Made by a program: the position numbers and the translations under genes. From Mansonella perstans (lineage: Eukaryota; Nematoda; Chromadorea; Rhabditida; Onchocercidae), in contig JBAMDO010000014.1 in assembly GCA_037074765.1 (NCBI GenBank), forward strand, positions 370,783 through 434,782: 64,000 bases of DNA, written 5' to 3'. Below are positions 60,923 through 64,000 of the stretch, in pieces. Under the pieces are notes generated by a model. That model was not told the DNA's origin and made no database searches. It worked only from the letters and a program-made list of their open reading frames with translations. How positions within the stretch are numbered: the first letter of the stretch is position 1; each line of letters starts with the position of its first letter.

Positions 60923-63900
60923 ATGGATCTAATAACAGAATCGCCTGGGCTGTATTGGCCAGTGTCACGCAAATATGACGTGATAGACGGGAAATATAAA
61001 TTTTTTGAGGCGTATGTTTCCTTGTGTTACTGAAGATGTCGAATAGAATCAAAAAAGCTTGAAGAAGATTTCATTTCAGAGCTTCTGACTGAGTCTGATT
61101 TTTAATAATTTTAGTACCAATGCTGATCGGATGCAAGCATATTATCCGTTAGTACGATTTGGTCGTTTTGCTTACTCTTTTGCTCGACGCAATGATACTA
61201 ATCGGAAATCCCAGGTAATGCAGTCGTTACTTTCGATGAACTTACTATGGATTCAAATGTTAATAAAGTATTTTCATTTCATTCATCAACAAAATAAATG
61301 AAAAATTTTTAGATTTCAGTCGAAAATGAAATGGACATCGATGAATTTACTATGGAATCAAATGTTAGTAAAGTATTTCTATCATGCAATGTTAGAAGAT
61401 ATAATTCAGTGTGACGAGCCACTGAAAAACAATTTAATGGAACTTCTTTAAATCGTACATATTTCATTTAGGAAACATCTACTACAATTAATGATTTATC
61501 GAATGATATATTATTAATAATATTTGCTTATTGCCATCCGATTGATTTGATTCACTGTTTCTCTTTGGTGTGTCACCGTTGGAATTATTTGATAAGTCAT
61601 TCTGCTTTGTTCACCGAAGTTCGGGTATTAATTAACGACCTTTCGTTGGAATATGGCAGTGTAAAAATGTTCTTTCATAGAGTAAGTTTTGTACGAGCGA
61701 TTTTTTGCTTAATAATAATTAATGAGAAAAGTTTTCATCTTTTATGATTTATAATTAATCGAAACACGAGGACAGATTTGTCATTTTGCTTTATTAATTG
61801 TTGAATCGAAATTTATATATCTCTTCGTCTCTTTCAAATATTTTTCAGAATTCACAGCATCTTCAAAAACTGTGTATTGATTGTTCGGTACCTTTGCCAT
61901 CAGCCAAAGTTAATGCGTTATTTGACATTTGCTTTCCTAAGGTTATCCATCTCGATATTGGGTCTTTTAAAGGTACAGATTAAAACTGCCTGACTTGATT
62001 AAAGAATTGTTTTGAAAAGGATGGGATAAATTAGGAAAGAATTGATTTCTTTTAAATCCGAATATCTTCTAAAAGACGATTTTTTACAGAAATGAATACT
62101 ACATTGTTGGCGAAATTATCAAATTGTTTCCCCAATGTTGAAACATTGCACATGGATGAAGTGAAGCGTGTATGATTTATATCATAAATTGCATAAAGTG
62201 TTTTATTACCAAATAGAATAATATACGCTTTGGTATTAATATTATTATTGTCTATTTTGAATAACATTTCATTGCCTTTTCATTTACTTGCTGTCTATTT
62301 TGAATATTTGTTTTTTGAGCTTTGCAGCTTGAACTTCATTTATTAACAGCATTTTAATTTTGGATTTAATAATATTTTGACTTGCATATTGCGTTTTTTA
62401 GAGTTCAAAGTTTGATGAAAATGAAGAGGAATGGAAAAAAACATTGAAAATGTTGTTTGAAGATGAAGGCATTTTCCCGAAAGTGCGAAATTTCTTCCTT
62501 GGTGACTTGAGTGTATGTAGTTCGGATAGTGTTCCGAAATTTTCGGCTTGCAAACGTCCGCTGAATTTATTATCTGTTAAGATGTCGGTAGTAAATGTAG
62601 AGTAAGTCTTTTTTCTTGACAATATTACGCTTAACAGCTCATTTTAATATTTTTTGAAAACAGTCTTATGATATCATAGTTTGCTAATGTTCAAGAATCG
62701 TTTTGCTTTAAGCTGGATTCGTCAAATTTTGATCGTGATAGTATCGCTTTGATAGTATTACATGATATTTACTAATGTCGTTATTTTTAGTTTCACTGTG
62801 ATTAGAACTTCTCCGTGGCAGTCAACTCTTACCGAACTTCATCTTGGACCATATCTTGAAAAAAACGGCATGCAGTACATTGCTCATTTGCATAATTTGA
62901 AAGTTTTTTCGTGGATTATGACATTTGATACCTCAGATGAAGAATTTGCACGAATAAAGGCAAGAAAAAAAATAGTTTCGAGAATATGAAATTAACGATG
63001 CTAACAGCGTAAGGGCAGTGCAGTTCAGCCGTATAAATTAAGAATAGAATTAATTGTTCGAGAGTTTGAAAAAGGGCGCTCTCACTGTTCGAGTAACGTT
63101 GGCTAAATGACTCATACTTTCAATTTAAAAATATTAGCGTAAGGGCATTTCACTTCGTTCGGAATTTGATTTAATCTCACTTTCTTTAATTAGCAAAAAT
63201 TTTAAATTTTATTATAAATATCTTGATATATTCATTGTGAGATGATATATTGTTTGTTTTTCTATACTACTTTTTGAATATTACAGAATTTATACAACTT
63301 GGAGGAACTACAAGTGCGTTTCGCAGGTGAAGATTGTTATGTTTCGTCTGATGCGTTAATTGCTTTATTCACTTTGCCAGAAAAGAAACCCGAGAAGTCT
63401 TTTCCATACAAACTACAACATTTAGTAATGAAAAATTTCTGCGGAGGAAATATCGATCTTTTTGAAGTCATTGACCGGAAGTTAGTTTTATTCTTCGACG
63501 CACATGTGTGGATAAAGATGAAAGGAAAAGTTAACATTCACTAAGTAATATGTTTTGCGAATTCATTATAACAATAACTGAGTATAAATCATTGCAGTTG
63601 TCCAAATTTGAGAACATTTGGCATACCATCCAATTTTTTCGTATTGGAAATTGGAGTTATTCATTTTATTGTCAGCCATTTTAAGTAAGTAATTTCTTTT
63701 TTATCATCAATTTGTCGGAATTTTTTAATATTGCTACGTATATTTTTTATTTTTTCGTCAGGTTTTTGGCTTCAATTGATATCTTAGTACAGTATCCATT
63801 ACAACAAAGTTTTTTGAATATTAAGGTAGGTAATGATTCTGTTTCTGTTTCAGGCATTTAGCTTTTCTGGATCTTAGCAATCTACGAGAATGTTATGAAG

Positions 63901-63977
63901 ATGAAGATGATGTTTGGAATGACCTAAACGACGAAGACTTGCCCGATTTACGTCTTCTCAAACTCCATGGGAACAAG
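60923..63977 (+). CDS. F-box and leucine-rich-repeat protein, 3' end beyond the window
   Basis: Exons: 60923-61011, 61115-61214, 61313-61363, 61472-61681, 61849-61972, 62090-62169, 62402-62601, 62791-62959, 63287-63480, 63598-63684, 63854-63977 (donor AAG|GTATTG). All phases close; 476 residues are visible. An N-terminal extension (about 80 residues, with YWPVSRKYDVIDGKY and an Arg-rich patch) precedes an F-box at about 85-125 (INDLSNDILLIIFAY, DLIHCFSLVCHRWNYL). Leucine-rich repeats follow (HLQKLCIDC, KVIHLDIGSF, NVETLHMDEV, TELHLGPYL, NLEELQVRF, LAFLDLSNL, LRLLKLHGN). Such proteins are substrate receptors of SCF (Skp1-cullin-F-box) ubiquitin ligases; the substrate is unknown. The ATG follows a TTTTTAG acceptor by one base. 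Intron 8 appears to use a GC donor (AAG|GCAAGA). It continues past 64000. Confidence 0.88.
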
Positions 63978-64000
63978 GTATTGTTTGTCGGATCTAACAT

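Noticed and set aside
63762..63825. Possible extra exon in the F-box gene (TCAG acceptor, GTAGGT donor)
   Set aside because: Including it shifts the next exon into a frame that stops after seven codons. Direct joining of 63684 to 63854 keeps the frame and an LRR consensus.

Overview
The window looks like nuclear DNA of a nematode, most likely a filarial or related spirurid. It is very AT-rich. Genes are split into short exons (about 25-590 nt) with GT-AG introns. Several start codons lie a few bases behind a pyrimidine-rich CAG/TAG acceptor, as expected for spliced-leader trans-splicing. It also carries nematode-specific transthyretin-like (TTR) secreted proteins. Species-level placement is not possible by eye.

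Layout. 1-1936 (-): an acidic protein I do not recognise, possibly plus one more exon at the left edge. 3890-7726 (+): TTC5/STRAP orthologue in 7 exons. 8764-10041 (-): small heat shock protein in 3 exons. 12185-14950 (+): last three exons of a single-pass membrane protein, first exon unresolved. 17241-18009 and 19194-20496 (+): tandem pair of TTR-like secreted proteins. 20497-26774: gene-poor. 26775-31319 (-): protein with a Brinker-type and a CENP-B/pogo-type DNA-binding domain but no transposase core. 31320-36834: microsatellites and tandem repeats, including a 31-bp minisatellite with higher-order structure. 36835-41976 (-): 76-residue protein with three tandem 11-residue repeats resembling synuclein/LEA helices. 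43139-44952 (-): ATF4-type bZIP factor, with upstream exons carrying short uORFs and one longer uORF that would overlap the ATF4 start out of frame. 45754-53053: gene-poor, with a second 31-bp minisatellite. 53054-58901 (+): ABCD4-type ABC half-transporter (C. elegans pmp-5 class) in 16 exons. 60923 to the right edge (+): F-box/leucine-rich-repeat protein, incomplete.

Exon joins were chosen so that splice sites, reading phase and (where known) family alignment agree. For TTC5, sHSP, both TTRs, the Brinker gene, the 76-residue protein, ATF4, ABCD4 and the F-box gene every exon length closes in phase.

The genes do not form one pathway. Several touch stress and protein handling: ATF4 (integrated stress response), TTC5 (stress-responsive cofactor; tubulin autoregulation in vertebrates), sHSP (chaperone). 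ABCD4 concerns lysosomal cobalamin. The most interesting signal is the ATF4 5' region: a tiny uORF followed by a longer one overlapping the main start out of frame is the arrangement that gives mammalian ATF4 its translational stress control.
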